64,000 bases of DNA. Origin: Myxococcus eversor. GTDB lineage: Bacteria; Myxococcota; Myxococcia; Myxococcales; Myxococcaceae. The translations under genes and the position numbers were made by a program. Below the pieces are notes generated by a model. The model saw only the letters and a list, made by a program, of their open reading frames with translations, was not told the origin of the DNA and did not search any database. Location of the stretch: assembly GCF_010894455.1 (NCBI RefSeq), contig NZ_JAAIXY010000013.1:1-64000 (forward strand), written 5' to 3'. Below, piece after piece: positions 39,142-48,068 of this stretch (position 1 is its first letter; each line of letters begins with the position of its first letter).

Positions 39142-40401
39142 TCAAGGCGCCGGAGCGCCGTCCTCGGAACCCGGGCCGGCGGGCTCCGCTTCCGGGGCCG
39201 TGGGTGGGAGCGTCTTCGCCCTGGGAACGGGCGACAGCAGGTCGTCCAGCACGGAGGACTGGCCCCGGGTCGGCCGCCGCCCTTGCCGCCGGGAGGAGGC
39301 CAGGGTGGGGGCGGGAGCTTCCTCGCTCGGCATCTCCTCCAGCCGGACCTTGAGCCGCATCGGCTTGCCCAGCCGGTGGATGCGCAGCCGCACATCATGG
39401 CCCACGCCACGGGCCGCCACCTGCCAGCGCAGGGTGTGAGCCCGCCGCACGCGCCGCGTGTCGAGCCCGATGATGACATCGCCGTGGTGCAGCCCCGCGC
39501 GCTCGCCCGGGCCTCCCTCCACCACCTCCGTCACCACCACGCCCTGGCCGTGGCCCAGGTTGAAGGCCTCGGCGACCTCGGGCGAGTAGTCCTGCACGCT
39601 GATGCCCAGCCAGCCCCGGCGCACGCGCCCGTGGGCCCGCAGCTGCGGAATCACCGTCTTCGCGATGTCGATGGGAATGGCGAAGCCGATGCCCTGGCCC
39701 GCCACGTTGACGGCGTTGGCCACCGCCACCACGTCGCCATGCAAGTCGAGCACGGGGCCGCCGGAGTTGCCCGGGTTGATGGACGCGTCCATCTGCATGT
39801 AGTCGAAGTCACCGTCGCGGCCATTGGGCGTCACGTCGGTGCGGCCCATGTAGCTGACCACGCCCACCGTCACGGAGTGCGACAGGCCGAACGGGTTGCC
39901 GATGACGACAATCCAGTCCGCCGAGCGCACGTGTGACGCGGACGCCAGCCGCAGCACCGGAAGCCGGCGCGGGGCCTCAATCTTCAGGAGGGCGCAGTCG
40001 GTGCGCGCGTCCTCGCCCACCACGCGCGCGACGTACTCCTCCGCGTAGCCGCGAGGGTGCATCACCGAGACGACCACCTCCGACGCGCCCTCCACCACGT
40101 GGGCGCTGGTGAGGATGTAGCCGTCGGCGTGGATGATGAAGCCGGAGCCGATGCCCTTCTGCGGCTCCTCGCCCGACACCGCGGCTTCCTCCGTCATCTG
40201 CCGGGTGGTGATGGAGACGACCGACGGCATCGCCTTGCGAGCCACGTCGCTCAGCGTGGCCCGCTGGTTGTCCAGCGAACGGTTCTGGGCCTCGAGCCAC
40301 AGACGTCCGCGACCGCGCCCGGCGGCCTGCGCTGGGGTCGCCAGTGCGCACACCAGCGCGGTGAGGATGACGACACTCTTGATGAAAGGAGCCCTGCCCA
40401 T
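39142..40401 (-). CDS. HtrA/DegP-type serine protease with PDZ domain
   Basis: 419 residues from ATG 40401, with GGAGGCGGGG upstream; a longer in-frame start is less likely. A signal peptide ends near ATPAQA. The trypsin-like domain has the full triad His101 (SAHVVEG), Asp135 (RTDCALL) and Ser213 (GNSGGPV). One PDZ domain follows (about 265-350, GWLGISVQDYSPEVAEAFNL, GLHHGDVIIGLDTRRV). A basic, Pro-rich tail ends the protein. Periplasmic quality control or regulated cleavage is the likely role. A single PDZ recalls DegS-like proteins, but DegS is membrane-tethered and this one appears soluble. Confidence 0.93.
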   Translation of the reverse strand: MGRAPFIKSVVILTALVCALATPAQAAGRGRGRLWLEAQNRSLDNQRATLSDVARKAMPSVVSITTRQMTEEAAVSGEEPQKGIGSGFIIHADGYILTSAHVVEGASEVVVSVMHPRGYAEEYVARVVGEDARTDCALLKIEAPRRLPVLRLASASHVRSADWIVVIGNPFGLSHSVTVGVVSYMGRTDVTPNGRDGDFDYMQMDASINPGNSGGPVLDLHGDVVAVANAVNVAGQGIGFAIPIDIAKTVIPQLRAHGRVRRGWLGISVQDYSPEVAEAFNLGHGQGVVVTEVVEGGPGERAGLHHGDVIIGLDTRRVRRAHTLRWQVAARGVGHDVRLRIHRLGKPMRLKVRLEEMPSEEAPAPTLASSRRQGRRPTRGQSSVLDDLLSPVPRAKTLPPTAPEAEPAGPGSEDGAPAP

Positions 40402-40488
40402 GCCCCGCCTCCGCCCCGACCGACCACCCGACCACCCACGCAACCTAGGGAGGGGAGACCTGTCGCGGAAGCGGACCTGTCGGCCAGG

Positions 40489-40773
40489 CTACTTCTTCTG
40501 CGCGATGATGCGGTTGACCGCTGCCCGGTCCTCCGCGCTGATGCGCTCGCGCGGGGCGGGGGCGTCCGTCGTGCGGGAGACAGCGCCCTTCGCGTCCTCG
40601 TACGCGTCCTCCAGCCCGTCCTTCACGCGGTCCATGGCGTCGGGCTTCACGGCGCGCTTCCAGGCCTTCTCCATGTGCTGCAGGGGCGTGCGGCCGTCCA
40701 CCTCTCCCGACGACAGGAAGATGCCGAGCCCCACCGCGCAGACCGTCCAGACGATGAACTTCAAAGCTCCCAT
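40489..40773 (-). CDS. Small single-pass membrane or secreted protein
   Basis: 94 residues. ATG 40773 is chosen because AGGAGG lies eight bases upstream; GTG 40779 is too close to that site. One hydrophobic N-terminal segment (ALKFIVWTVCAVGLGIFLS) is followed by a charged, helical periplasmic part (MEKAWKRAVKPDAMDRVKDGLEDAYEDAK). No motif is recognised. It is 87 bases upstream of the HtrA-like gene in the same direction. Confidence 0.7.
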   Translation of the reverse strand: MGALKFIVWTVCAVGLGIFLSSGEVDGRTPLQHMEKAWKRAVKPDAMDRVKDGLEDAYEDAKGAVSRTTDAPAPRERISAEDRAAVNRIIAQKK

Positions 40774-40874
40774 GCTCACAGCCTCCTACGTCTTCTTACA
40801 TCGGGCAGGAGTGGGTGGCGAGTTTCCGACCGCGTGGATGTGATCCGCACTGACAGGGGGACCTCGGGCACTTA

Positions 40875-41951
40875 ATGTCCGCCGGCTTGCAGCCCGAAGA
40901 GCTCTTTCAGGCCGCCCGAGCCAGGGCGGCACAGATGGACGTGGGGCGTGGAGACGCGGTGGTGGAGCGCGTCCGGGCCGCCGCCTCGTCGTTGTTCAGT
41001 CGGATTCCCGAGCCGCCGGTGTATCGCCGCGCCGAGGACCCTTCACGTCAGGCGGCGCAGGCGTTGCTGCCGGAGATGGAGCGGGTGCTGGCGGAGGCGC
41101 TGGCGGCGGGCAGGGACCCGTCGATGGCGCCCGCGCTGGAGAAGCTGGTGGCCGCGTTGCTCGCGCATGGCGAGGCGCTGTGCCACACCGCGAGCGGGCG
41201 GCTGGAGGCGGCCGAGACGGCCTGGCGACGCGCGCTGGAGCTGGAGCGGGCCGCGCATCCGACGCGGCACCTGGTGACGGCGCCGCCGCGTCCTCCGCCC
41301 GTGTTCGACAAGCCGTCGGGAGGCTCGCGGTTCGACCCCCGGCCCGCGCCGCAGGCGAGCGTGAAGCTCGTGTGTCCCAACACGGGCTGCAAGCGCGTGG
41401 GCGACTACGCCTTCCTGACGAGCCACGCGTACAACCGCTTCGTCTGCCCGGTGTGCGGCACGCCGTTCCTGGCGTACTTCGGTGAGCTTCGAGGGCTGGA
41501 GGTGGAGGTCCGCCGCAGCTCGAAGCGCTACTTCTTCACGGTGGACGAGGTGGGCACCACCAACTCCTCGCGCATCGAGTTCGAGGAAGCAGGCGGGCAG
41601 GAGTTCCCCGCCGCGCGCAGGGATTTGCTCGCGTTCCTCTACACGGAGGCGCGGGAGCTGAAGGTGGTGGTGAACCTCACCAACCAGCGGCTCATGTGGG
41701 TGAGCCCCGCGTCGTCGTGCTTCGTGGCGACGGTGGCGTTTGGCGAGGGCGCGCCGGAGCTGGTGGCCTTCCGCGCGTACCGGGACGACGTCCTGCGGAA
41801 GAGCCCGCTCGGGCGGGGGTTCATCCGGAGCTACTATCGCTGGGGGCCGGACGTGGCGCGGTGGGTGTCGCGGAGACCGGTGGCCCGGAGCGGAGTGCGC
41901 TGGGTGTTGCGTCAGGTGCATGACCGCCTGACCAGGAGTGGATACTCGTGA
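40875..41951 (+). CDS. CFI-box C-terminal domain protein with zinc ribbon
   Basis: 358 residues. A helical TPR-like N-terminal half (about 1-130) precedes a zinc-ribbon-like segment (CPNTGCK...FVCPVCGTPF, about 165-195), a beta-rich stretch, and a C-terminal CFI-box-type domain starting at Cys282 (CFVATVAFGEGAPELVAF...RDDVLRKSPLGRGFIRSYYRWGPDVARW). This C-terminal module is found on many delta-proteobacterial proteins, often exported ones, but its job is unknown. The stop overlaps the start of a TlpA-like thioredoxin gene (GTGA), suggesting the thioredoxin works on, or with, this protein's cysteines. No signal peptide is evident. Confidence 0.8.
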   Translation: MSAGLQPEELFQAARARAAQMDVGRGDAVVERVRAAASSLFSRIPEPPVYRRAEDPSRQAAQALLPEMERVLAEALAAGRDPSMAPALEKLVAALLAHGEALCHTASGRLEAAETAWRRALELERAAHPTRHLVTAPPRPPPVFDKPSGGSRFDPRPAPQASVKLVCPNTGCKRVGDYAFLTSHAYNRFVCPVCGTPFLAYFGELRGLEVEVRRSSKRYFFTVDEVGTTNSSRIEFEEAGGQEFPAARRDLLAFLYTEARELKVVVNLTNQRLMWVSPASSCFVATVAFGEGAPELVAFRAYRDDVLRKSPLGRGFIRSYYRWGPDVARWVSRRPVARSGVRWVLRQVHDRLTRSGYS

Positions 41952-42523
41952 CGCAGGAAGGAATCGGCGCGCCGCCGCCCGCGAAGCCGACAGGTGGCGG
42001 GACGAAGCTGTTCATGGCCCTGATCGCCGGATTGGGGATGGCGGGCGTGGTGTACCTGGGGGTGCTGGAGGCCCGGCGCTCGCAGCTGGTTCCGGATGGC
42101 GCGGCCACGCCCTCGTTCGAGCTCCAGCGCCACGAGGGTGGGGTGCTGAAGCTGGAGGACCTCCGAGGCCAGGTGGTGATGCTGGACTTCTGGGCGACGT
42201 GGTGTCCGCCGTGTCGCGAGGAGATGCCCGCGCTGGTGAAGCTGGCGAAGGAGTACGAGTCCCAGGGGCTCGTCTTCCTGGCGGCCAGTCGGGATGACGG
42301 GGACATGGCGCCCAAGCTGGTGGACAACTTCATGCGGAACAACCTTCCGGACCTGAAGCCCTACGTGGTGTACGCCGGGGACGACATGGCGCAGGCCTTC
42401 CAGGTCAGCGCGCTGCCGACGCTCTACTTCCTGGACCGCGAGGGCAAGGTGACGGACGCGCAGCGAGGCGCCCTGTCCGAGGATGCCCTGCGCCGTCGCA
42501 TCGAGCGGGCGCTGAAGCAGTAG
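41948..42523 (+). CDS. TlpA/ResA-type membrane-anchored thioredoxin
   Basis: 191 residues from GTG overlapping the previous stop. One membrane anchor (about 20-40, LFMALIAGLGMAGVVYLGVL) is followed by a thioredoxin fold with the WCPPC active site (context DFWATWCPPCREE) and the cis-Pro region SALPTLYFLD. TlpA/ResA proteins reduce periplasmic disulfides, often for cytochrome c or Cu-centre assembly. No cytochrome genes are nearby, so the CFI-box protein is the best candidate partner. Confidence 0.9.
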   Translation: MTQEGIGAPPPAKPTGGGTKLFMALIAGLGMAGVVYLGVLEARRSQLVPDGAATPSFELQRHEGGVLKLEDLRGQVVMLDFWATWCPPCREEMPALVKLAKEYESQGLVFLAASRDDGDMAPKLVDNFMRNNLPDLKPYVVYAGDDMAQAFQVSALPTLYFLDREGKVTDAQRGALSEDALRRRIERALKQ

Positions 42524-42538
42524 TGGTGCTCGCGGCCG

Positions 42539-42563
42539 TCGTGACGGAGTGACACCGTCACGA
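42539..42563 (+). terminator. Hairpin after the TlpA-like gene
   Basis: TCGTGACGG and CCGTCACGA form a 9-bp stem with loop AGTGACA 16 bases after the stop. No T-run follows. Confidence 0.4.
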
Positions 42564-42743
42564 GGCTGCTGAGTGGAGTGTTGGCCCGACGCCGGGCTCA
42601 AGGTCTGCCAGGCCCTGCTGCTTCATCGTGACGTGGAGCCCGTTGCCGGGCCCTTGCCCGACGAGTTCGCCTGCGCGAGGCCCGATGTCCTCGGGGACCG
42701 CCGCGCCTCATTCCTCATCGAGAACCGACGGCGCGCACGAGAA

Positions 42744-42776
42744 AGGCGCCGATGTCCTCGTGGGACAAGGGCGCCT
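42744..42776 (-). terminator. Bipartite hairpin after the OmpA-family gene
   Basis: AGGCGCC (42744-42750) pairs with GGCGCCT (42770-42776), and inside it TGTCC (42753-42757) with GGACA (42763-42767). Read on the minus strand it follows the OmpA-family stop by 25 bases and is trailed by a short T-run, as a terminator would be. Confidence 0.5.
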
Positions 42777-42801
42777 GGGTTCTCGTCGGTGCGTGGCCCT
42801 G

Positions 42802-44790
42802 CTACTTGCCGGGCGTGGGGGGCGTCGTCGCCGGCTTGGCATCCGTGGCCGGAGGCTTCGCGGTGGGAGCCGTCGTCGTCGCCGACTTGGCGTCGGTGGC
42901 CGGAGGCTTCGCGGCGGGAGCCGGTGTGGCGGGCGTCGTCGCCGGCTTGGCATCCGTGGCCGGAGGCTTCGCCGTGGGCGTCGTCGTGCCCGCGGGAGGC
43001 TGCTGTCCCGCCGGGACGACGGTCTCCCGGCCCTCGGTCTCTACCTCGGAGCGCACGAGCTTGAAGTCGACGCGGCGGTTCTTCGCGCGACCCAGCGCGG
43101 TGTCGTTGGTGGCGATGGGCCTGTCGAAGCCGAAGCCCGCGGAGGTCAGGCGCTTGCGGTCGATGCCCTTGGACACCAGGTACTCGAGCACCGAGCGCGC
43201 GCGCTTGTCGGACAAGCCCATGTTGAGCTGCCGCGAGCCCTTGTTGTCCGTGTGGCCTTCGATGAGCACCGGACCCAGCGTGGGGTTCTTCCGGAGCACC
43301 GTCGCCACCTCGTCCAGCAGCGGATACGAGCGCTTCTGGATGACGGCGGAGCCTGTCTCGAAGAGCACGTTGCCCTTGATGCGGATGCGGTCCGACTCGA
43401 CGAACACGTACGGCGGCGAGTCGAACGGGCAGCCGTTGTTCTCCGGCGGTCCGAACTGCTCGGGGCAGTCGTCCTCGTTGTCGGGCACCTCGTCGCCGTC
43501 CGTGTCCGGGCAGCCGTCGTAGTCCTTGGGGCCGGGCTTGTCCGGGCACTTGTCGAACTCGTCGGTGATGCCGTCGCCGTCGGTGTCCACCTCGGGGCAG
43601 CCCTTGCGCTCCTTGAGTCCCTTCACGTCGGGGCAGCTGTCCTCGCCGTCCACCACGCCGTCGCCGTCGTTGTCCGGGTCGGGGCAGCCGTCGCTGTCCT
43701 GGAAGCCGTCCTTGTCCTCGGCCTCGTTGGGGCAGCGGTCCCTCACGTCGGGCACGTTGTCGCCATCCGAGTCCTGGAAGCGCTCGTCGTAGCGCAACCC
43801 GAACATGACGCGCAGGGCCTCACGTCCGTAGCCACTGGAGATGTTGAGGCCGCGGCCCACGTTCAGCTCCAGCCCCCAGTTGCCCCAGATTTTCGCGCGA
43901 GCGCCGACGAGCAGCTCCCACGGCGTCTTCAGCGAGTCGGACTGGTCGAAGTTGAAGGGGCGCACCAGCGGCGTGCCCAGGTGCATCTCCGCCGTGGCCT
44001 GCACGTCCGTGAAGCGCCCCATGTTGGGCAGCTCGCCGATGACGCCAGCGCCAAGCGTCAGCTCGTCATCCACCAGGAGGTTCAGGTACTGCGCATGCTT
44101 GCGCAGCTTCACGCCCGCGTTGCCCACCACCCGGATGGGGATGGGCAGGACCTCGAAGCGCTGCTCCACCGCGAGGCGCGGCGCGAAGACGAAGCCCCGC
44201 TCGCCCGTGAAGCTGTCCGCTGAACCCGTGGGCGCGCGGACCTCGGCGATGAGCGACAGGCCCACGGGGAACTTCTCGCGGTCCAGCAGGTGGACGCGCG
44301 GCACCAGTCGGAGGTCGCCCAGCGTGGTGCGGCTCACCCCGGCGGCGCCCGGGAAGTTCGGGGCGTTCAGCACTTCACCCAGGAGGTGGAAGTTGTCGCC
44401 CTGGATGAGCGTGAAGGGCAGGTCGATGCCCACCTCCAACCGCTCGTGGAGCTGGTAGGCGAACAGCAGGTGGGCGTCGAGCCGGTACGGCAGCAGGTCG
44501 CCCAGCTTCTCCTCACCATCCTTCAGGGCGAGGATGCGCCAGTTGAAGTCGAAGAGCAGCGCACCGCGGAAGCTGCCGACGGGCTCGTTGTTCGTCGTGC
44601 CCTCCAGCGCGATGCCGCTGTTCTGCGCGGGCGTGGGCTTGACCGGAACGGCGTCGAAGCCTCGGGAGAAGGGGTCGTGTTCCGCGTGGACCGCCGCCGA
44701 GGCCAACACCAGGCCCATCAGGACGAGTCGTACGGCGGAACCGCTCAGGGGCCGCCACCGTGGAGAGTGGCCGGAGCTGGTGCCTCGCAT
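42802..44790 (-). CDS. OmpA-family protein with thrombospondin type-3 repeats
   Basis: 662 residues. A signal peptide ends near ASAAVHA. Residues about 30-330 look like an outer-membrane beta-barrel (alternating aromatic strands). Then come four to five TSP3-like Ca-binding repeats (DSDGDNVPDVRDRCP, DNDGDGVVDGEDSCP, DTDGDGITDEFDKCP), and an OmpA peptidoglycan-binding domain (about 480-595, RIKGNVLFETGSAVI, IEGHTDNKGSRQLNMGLSDKRA, GRAKNRRVDF). A Pro/Ala/Thr-rich repetitive tail ends it. It probably links outer membrane and cell wall. In M. xanthus one OmpA-like protein (TraB) acts in outer-membrane exchange with TraA; no traA-like gene adjoins here, so that role is not claimed. Confidence 0.88.
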   Translation of the reverse strand: MRGTSSGHSPRWRPLSGSAVRLVLMGLVLASAAVHAEHDPFSRGFDAVPVKPTPAQNSGIALEGTTNNEPVGSFRGALLFDFNWRILALKDGEEKLGDLLPYRLDAHLLFAYQLHERLEVGIDLPFTLIQGDNFHLLGEVLNAPNFPGAAGVSRTTLGDLRLVPRVHLLDREKFPVGLSLIAEVRAPTGSADSFTGERGFVFAPRLAVEQRFEVLPIPIRVVGNAGVKLRKHAQYLNLLVDDELTLGAGVIGELPNMGRFTDVQATAEMHLGTPLVRPFNFDQSDSLKTPWELLVGARAKIWGNWGLELNVGRGLNISSGYGREALRVMFGLRYDERFQDSDGDNVPDVRDRCPNEAEDKDGFQDSDGCPDPDNDGDGVVDGEDSCPDVKGLKERKGCPEVDTDGDGITDEFDKCPDKPGPKDYDGCPDTDGDEVPDNEDDCPEQFGPPENNGCPFDSPPYVFVESDRIRIKGNVLFETGSAVIQKRSYPLLDEVATVLRKNPTLGPVLIEGHTDNKGSRQLNMGLSDKRARSVLEYLVSKGIDRKRLTSAGFGFDRPIATNDTALGRAKNRRVDFKLVRSEVETEGRETVVPAGQQPPAGTTTPTAKPPATDAKPATTPATPAPAAKPPATDAKSATTTAPTAKPPATDAKPATTPPTPGK
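42824..42985 (-). repeat. Three tandem in-frame repeats in the OmpA-family tail
   Basis: Three copies of a unit of about 50-60 bp encode the repeated residues KPPATDAK(P/S)ATT in the C-terminal tail. The copies differ by a few bases and by spacer length, as expected of repeats subject to slippage. Confidence 0.7.
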
Positions 44791-44866
44791 GATGGCAGCT
44801 CATACCATCCGGTCCCGAGGGGCGGAAACAAATGACCCACCCCTCGGGCCGAAATACAGCCCTGCG

Positions 44867-46477
44867 CTACTTCTCCATGAAGGACTGCGCGGGAATGACG
44901 GTGATGGCGTCCGGGCTCACGGGGAGCTTGAAGGGGACGATGACCTTGTCCAGGTCCAGCAGCTCCTGGGACTTGTCGGACGCGTAGGTGATGGGCGAGG
45001 GCTGGCCGGCGCGCAGGGCGTTGGCGAGGCCTTCCGCGTCCTGGGCGACGAAGGCGAAGTTGAGGCCCGTGGGGTGGAGGCGGCGGCGCAGCACCTCCTG
45101 CACGGACTGGGGCGTCATCTTCGTGAGGGCCTGGCGGTACTGCTCCAGGAAGTCAGGCGTGCCGTAGAAGAGCGAGTCGATGGCGTAGCCCAGCCGGCGC
45201 GGGTCCGTCTGCTCCCAGAGGCGCGAGTAGCCCTGGAGGAAGCCGCGCATCAGGTCGAAGCGCTCCTGGGGGATGGGCTCCTTGACGAGCTGGTCCAGGA
45301 AGTACACCGCGCCGCGCGTGGCGAACATCGCGTTGGCGGGCTCCACCGGGCGGATCCACAGGGTGAGGTCCTGCTGGGTGCGCGCGATGTTGGTGCGGTT
45401 GTACGTGGTGCCCGGGTCCTCGATGAAGTGCTCGGCGTAGGCGTAGTCGCCATAGTTGAGGCCGCGCTTCTCGCGCAGCTCGTTGAAGAGCAGGCCGATG
45501 GACTGACGGTGCTCGCCCAGGTGCGTGAGCGCGAAGGCCAGCGGGAAGAAGTCCGCGTCACCTCGGCGCACCGGGTTGACGTAGCCCATGCTGACGGCGG
45601 TGGAGAGCGTCTGCTTCTGGATGATGACGGTGCGGCCCGAGGTCGTGGGCAGCGTGGGCAGCGTCACGCGAGGCGCGCCGGTGGCGGGCAGGGTGCCCAG
45701 GCGCGAGAGCAGTGACTGCTTGAGCGCGTCGTCCACCGCGCCGGCCAGGCCGACCACGAGCCTGTCCTGCGTGAAGACGCGCTGGGCGTGGGCCTTCACG
45801 TCGTCCAGGGTGATGGACTTGAGGCCCTGCACGGTGCCGCCGGTGTAGTGCGCGTAGGGGTGGCCCTCGTAGATGAGCGCATCGAGCGCGACCTTGCCGA
45901 GCCCCTCGTCGTTGGCGCTGCGCAGGCCGTTCTCCACGTCGCTGACGGCGTTGGCTCGCAGGCGCTCCAGCTCGGACGTGTCCAGGCGGGGCGCGAGCAG
46001 CACGTCGGTGAAGAGGTCCAGGTAGCGCGGCAGGAAGTCCTTGTGGACGCGGCCGGCGAAGGTGGTGAACTCCTTGTCCGTGGAGACCTCCAGCTCGGCG
46101 GCCATGGGGAAGAGCGCCTCCAGCAGCTGCGAGGAGGTGAGCTTCTGCGTGCCGCCCTCGGCCATCAGCGAGGCGGTGAGCGCGGTGAGGCCTTCCTTGC
46201 CCTTCGGGTCATCGATGGAGCCCGTGTGGAAGACGAGCCTGAAGGTGACGATGGGCGTGTCAGGGCGGGCGAGGACCACCAGCTCCATCGGCTCGGGTTG
46301 CTTCAAGGGGACGGCGGGAACGTCCTTCGGCGGCGCCGGGGTCTTCTCGGCGGCGGGAGGCGTGGCCGGAGTCTCCGTCGCGGGAGGAGGCGTCGTCTCG
46401 GGCGCGGGCTTCGGCGTGGAGGCGCAGCCGGCGACGGAGAGGAGGGCGGTGAGGGACAGCAGGGCCTTGGTGTTCAT
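44867..46477 (-). CDS. M16 peptidase-like lipoprotein, non-catalytic subunit
   Basis: 536 residues from ATG 46477, overlapping the upstream M16 stop (ATGA). A lipoprotein signal ends LLSVAGC, then a Pro/Thr-rich linker precedes two M16 domains. The HxxEH zinc motif of active members is absent (LVFHTGSIDDPKGKEGLTALTASLM in its place). The C-terminal halves keep the QxxYxRTNI-like segment. This is the usual partner of an active M16 subunit in delta-proteobacteria. Confidence 0.9.
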   Translation of the reverse strand: MNTKALLSLTALLSVAGCASTPKPAPETTPPPATETPATPPAAEKTPAPPKDVPAVPLKQPEPMELVVLARPDTPIVTFRLVFHTGSIDDPKGKEGLTALTASLMAEGGTQKLTSSQLLEALFPMAAELEVSTDKEFTTFAGRVHKDFLPRYLDLFTDVLLAPRLDTSELERLRANAVSDVENGLRSANDEGLGKVALDALIYEGHPYAHYTGGTVQGLKSITLDDVKAHAQRVFTQDRLVVGLAGAVDDALKQSLLSRLGTLPATGAPRVTLPTLPTTSGRTVIIQKQTLSTAVSMGYVNPVRRGDADFFPLAFALTHLGEHRQSIGLLFNELREKRGLNYGDYAYAEHFIEDPGTTYNRTNIARTQQDLTLWIRPVEPANAMFATRGAVYFLDQLVKEPIPQERFDLMRGFLQGYSRLWEQTDPRRLGYAIDSLFYGTPDFLEQYRQALTKMTPQSVQEVLRRRLHPTGLNFAFVAQDAEGLANALRAGQPSPITYASDKSQELLDLDKVIVPFKLPVSPDAITVIPAQSFMEK

Positions 46478-47838
46478 CACTTCGTCCCTCCGGCGGCGTC
46501 GACCTTGGGGGTGAGGCTGAGCTGGGTGAGGTTGGTGGCCTTGAGGTAGCGCTTGGTGAAGTCGGAGAGCTGCGCGGGCGTCACCTTGGCCAGGTTCGCG
46601 AGTTGCCGCTGGAGTCCATCCGGAGTGCCGAGGATGCCGGCGTACCAGCCGAGCTGGATGCCGACTTCGCGCGGCGTCTGGAGGCCCATCAGGGCGCCAT
46701 AGCGCGCGTTGTCCTGGATGGCCTTGACGCGGGCGGCGTCGACCTTGCCGGCCGCCAGGTTGCTGACCTCCTTGAGCAGGGCCAGTCGCACGCGCTCGCG
46801 GTCCTTCTCGTCCTTGAGGGTGGCGGTGAGGGTGAACAGGTGCGGGTCGCGGTGCTCGGAGTAGTCGCTGCCGATGGCCTCGACGAGCTGCTTGTCGAGG
46901 ACGAGCTGCTTGTAGGCGGGGCTGGTGGGGCCGACGAGGTAGGCCACGAGCACCGTCTGGAGCGCGGAGTCGGCGGTGTTGGCGGACGCGGCGGGCGTGT
47001 GCCACGCGAGCACCTGGCGCGGCTGCGTGGGCTGGGGCCAGTCGACGTGGACGGTGCGCGGCTGCGTCTGCGGAGGCTCGGTGGGGACGGTGATGGTGGA
47101 CGTCTTGCGGTTCCACGGGCCGTAGTGCTCGCGGACGAGCTTCATCACCTGCGCGTCATCGAAGTCGCCGACGATGAAGAGCATGGCGTTGTCGGGGGTG
47201 TACCAGCGCTCGAAGAAGTCGCGGCTGTACTGGTAGGCCTCCGGCATGGCCTTGACGTCGTCGTAGAAGCCGAGCGTGGTGTGGCGGTACGTGTGCCTGG
47301 TGAAGGCCGTGGCGTTGAGCGCCTCTTCCATCTTGAGGTACGGAGCCGCGGCGTTCTTGTGGTACTCGCCGAGCACCGCGAGCGCCTCGGTGCGGAAGGA
47401 CGGCTCGGAGTACTCGAGGTTGCGGAAGCGGTCCGCCTCGATGTCGATGAGCTGGGGCAGTCCCGCCGTCGGCCCGTACGAGTAGTAGAGGGTGATGTCG
47501 TCGGTGGTGAAGGCGTTGTCGTCGAAGCCGAACGTACCGAGGATGCGCTCGCGTTCGCCTTCGGGGTGACGCTTCGTCCCCTTGAACATCATGTGCTCGA
47601 AGAAGTGGGCGAAGCCCGTCTTGCCGGCCTCCACTTCGTTGCGCGAGCCGACGCGCACCACGGTGACGTACGCGATGATTCCCTTCGACGGGTAGGGCAC
47701 CCGCACCACGGTGAGGCCGTTGGGGAGCTTGTCCGTCTGGAGGGTGTACGGGAACGTCTGGGTGGCGGCGCTCTTCTGCGCCAGCGCGGGGAGCGCGGTG
47801 CCCAGTACGAGCAGGAGGAGGGGAAGCAGTCGTCTCAT
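46477..47838 (-). CDS. M16 zinc peptidase, catalytic subunit
   Basis: 453 residues with a signal peptide (MRRLLPLLLLVLGTALPALA). The inverted zinc motif HxxEH is intact (His78, Glu81, His82; GFAHFFEHMMFKG). It belongs to the pitrilysin/processing-peptidase family, which degrades small peptides in the periplasm. The overlapping downstream gene encodes the inactive, lipid-anchored partner, so the pair probably forms a periplasmic heterodimer at a membrane. Confidence 0.94.
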   Translation of the reverse strand: MRRLLPLLLLVLGTALPALAQKSAATQTFPYTLQTDKLPNGLTVVRVPYPSKGIIAYVTVVRVGSRNEVEAGKTGFAHFFEHMMFKGTKRHPEGERERILGTFGFDDNAFTTDDITLYYSYGPTAGLPQLIDIEADRFRNLEYSEPSFRTEALAVLGEYHKNAAAPYLKMEEALNATAFTRHTYRHTTLGFYDDVKAMPEAYQYSRDFFERWYTPDNAMLFIVGDFDDAQVMKLVREHYGPWNRKTSTITVPTEPPQTQPRTVHVDWPQPTQPRQVLAWHTPAASANTADSALQTVLVAYLVGPTSPAYKQLVLDKQLVEAIGSDYSEHRDPHLFTLTATLKDEKDRERVRLALLKEVSNLAAGKVDAARVKAIQDNARYGALMGLQTPREVGIQLGWYAGILGTPDGLQRQLANLAKVTPAQLSDFTKRYLKATNLTQLSLTPKVDAAGGTK

Positions 47839-47982
47839 TCGGGGTCCTCGTGGCCGCTGGGGAGCGCGAGGGCTGACCGAGCGGGGAGGCGACCCTACGC
47901 CGGTGAAGCAGGAGGGGAAGCGACTTCCAGGCCGAGTGTCCGCCTTCGTGCGAGAAGGTGCGGTGGTGGACGCTCAGGAGGA

Positions 47983-48010
47983 TTGACGCGCGGCCGTCAG
48001 CGGTTAATGT
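47983..48010 (+). promoter_or_regulatory. Putative ssrA promoter
   Basis: TTGACG (47983-47988), 16-base spacer, TAATGT (48005-48010). The -35 is a 5/6 match and the -10 keeps the key T, A and last T. Expected start near 48017 would leave about 52 bases to be removed from the tmRNA 5' end, a normal precursor length. Confidence 0.5.
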
Positions 48011-48068
48011 GAGGAAGACGCGGTCGAAGCGGTGACCGCAAGTGCAGCAAGCAGTCAGTCAACACCCC

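Noticed and set aside
42802-44790. Assignment of the OmpA/TSP3 protein as TraB of outer-membrane exchange
   Set aside because: OmpA domains are common and no traA-like gene (PA14 plus Cys-rich repeats) is adjacent.
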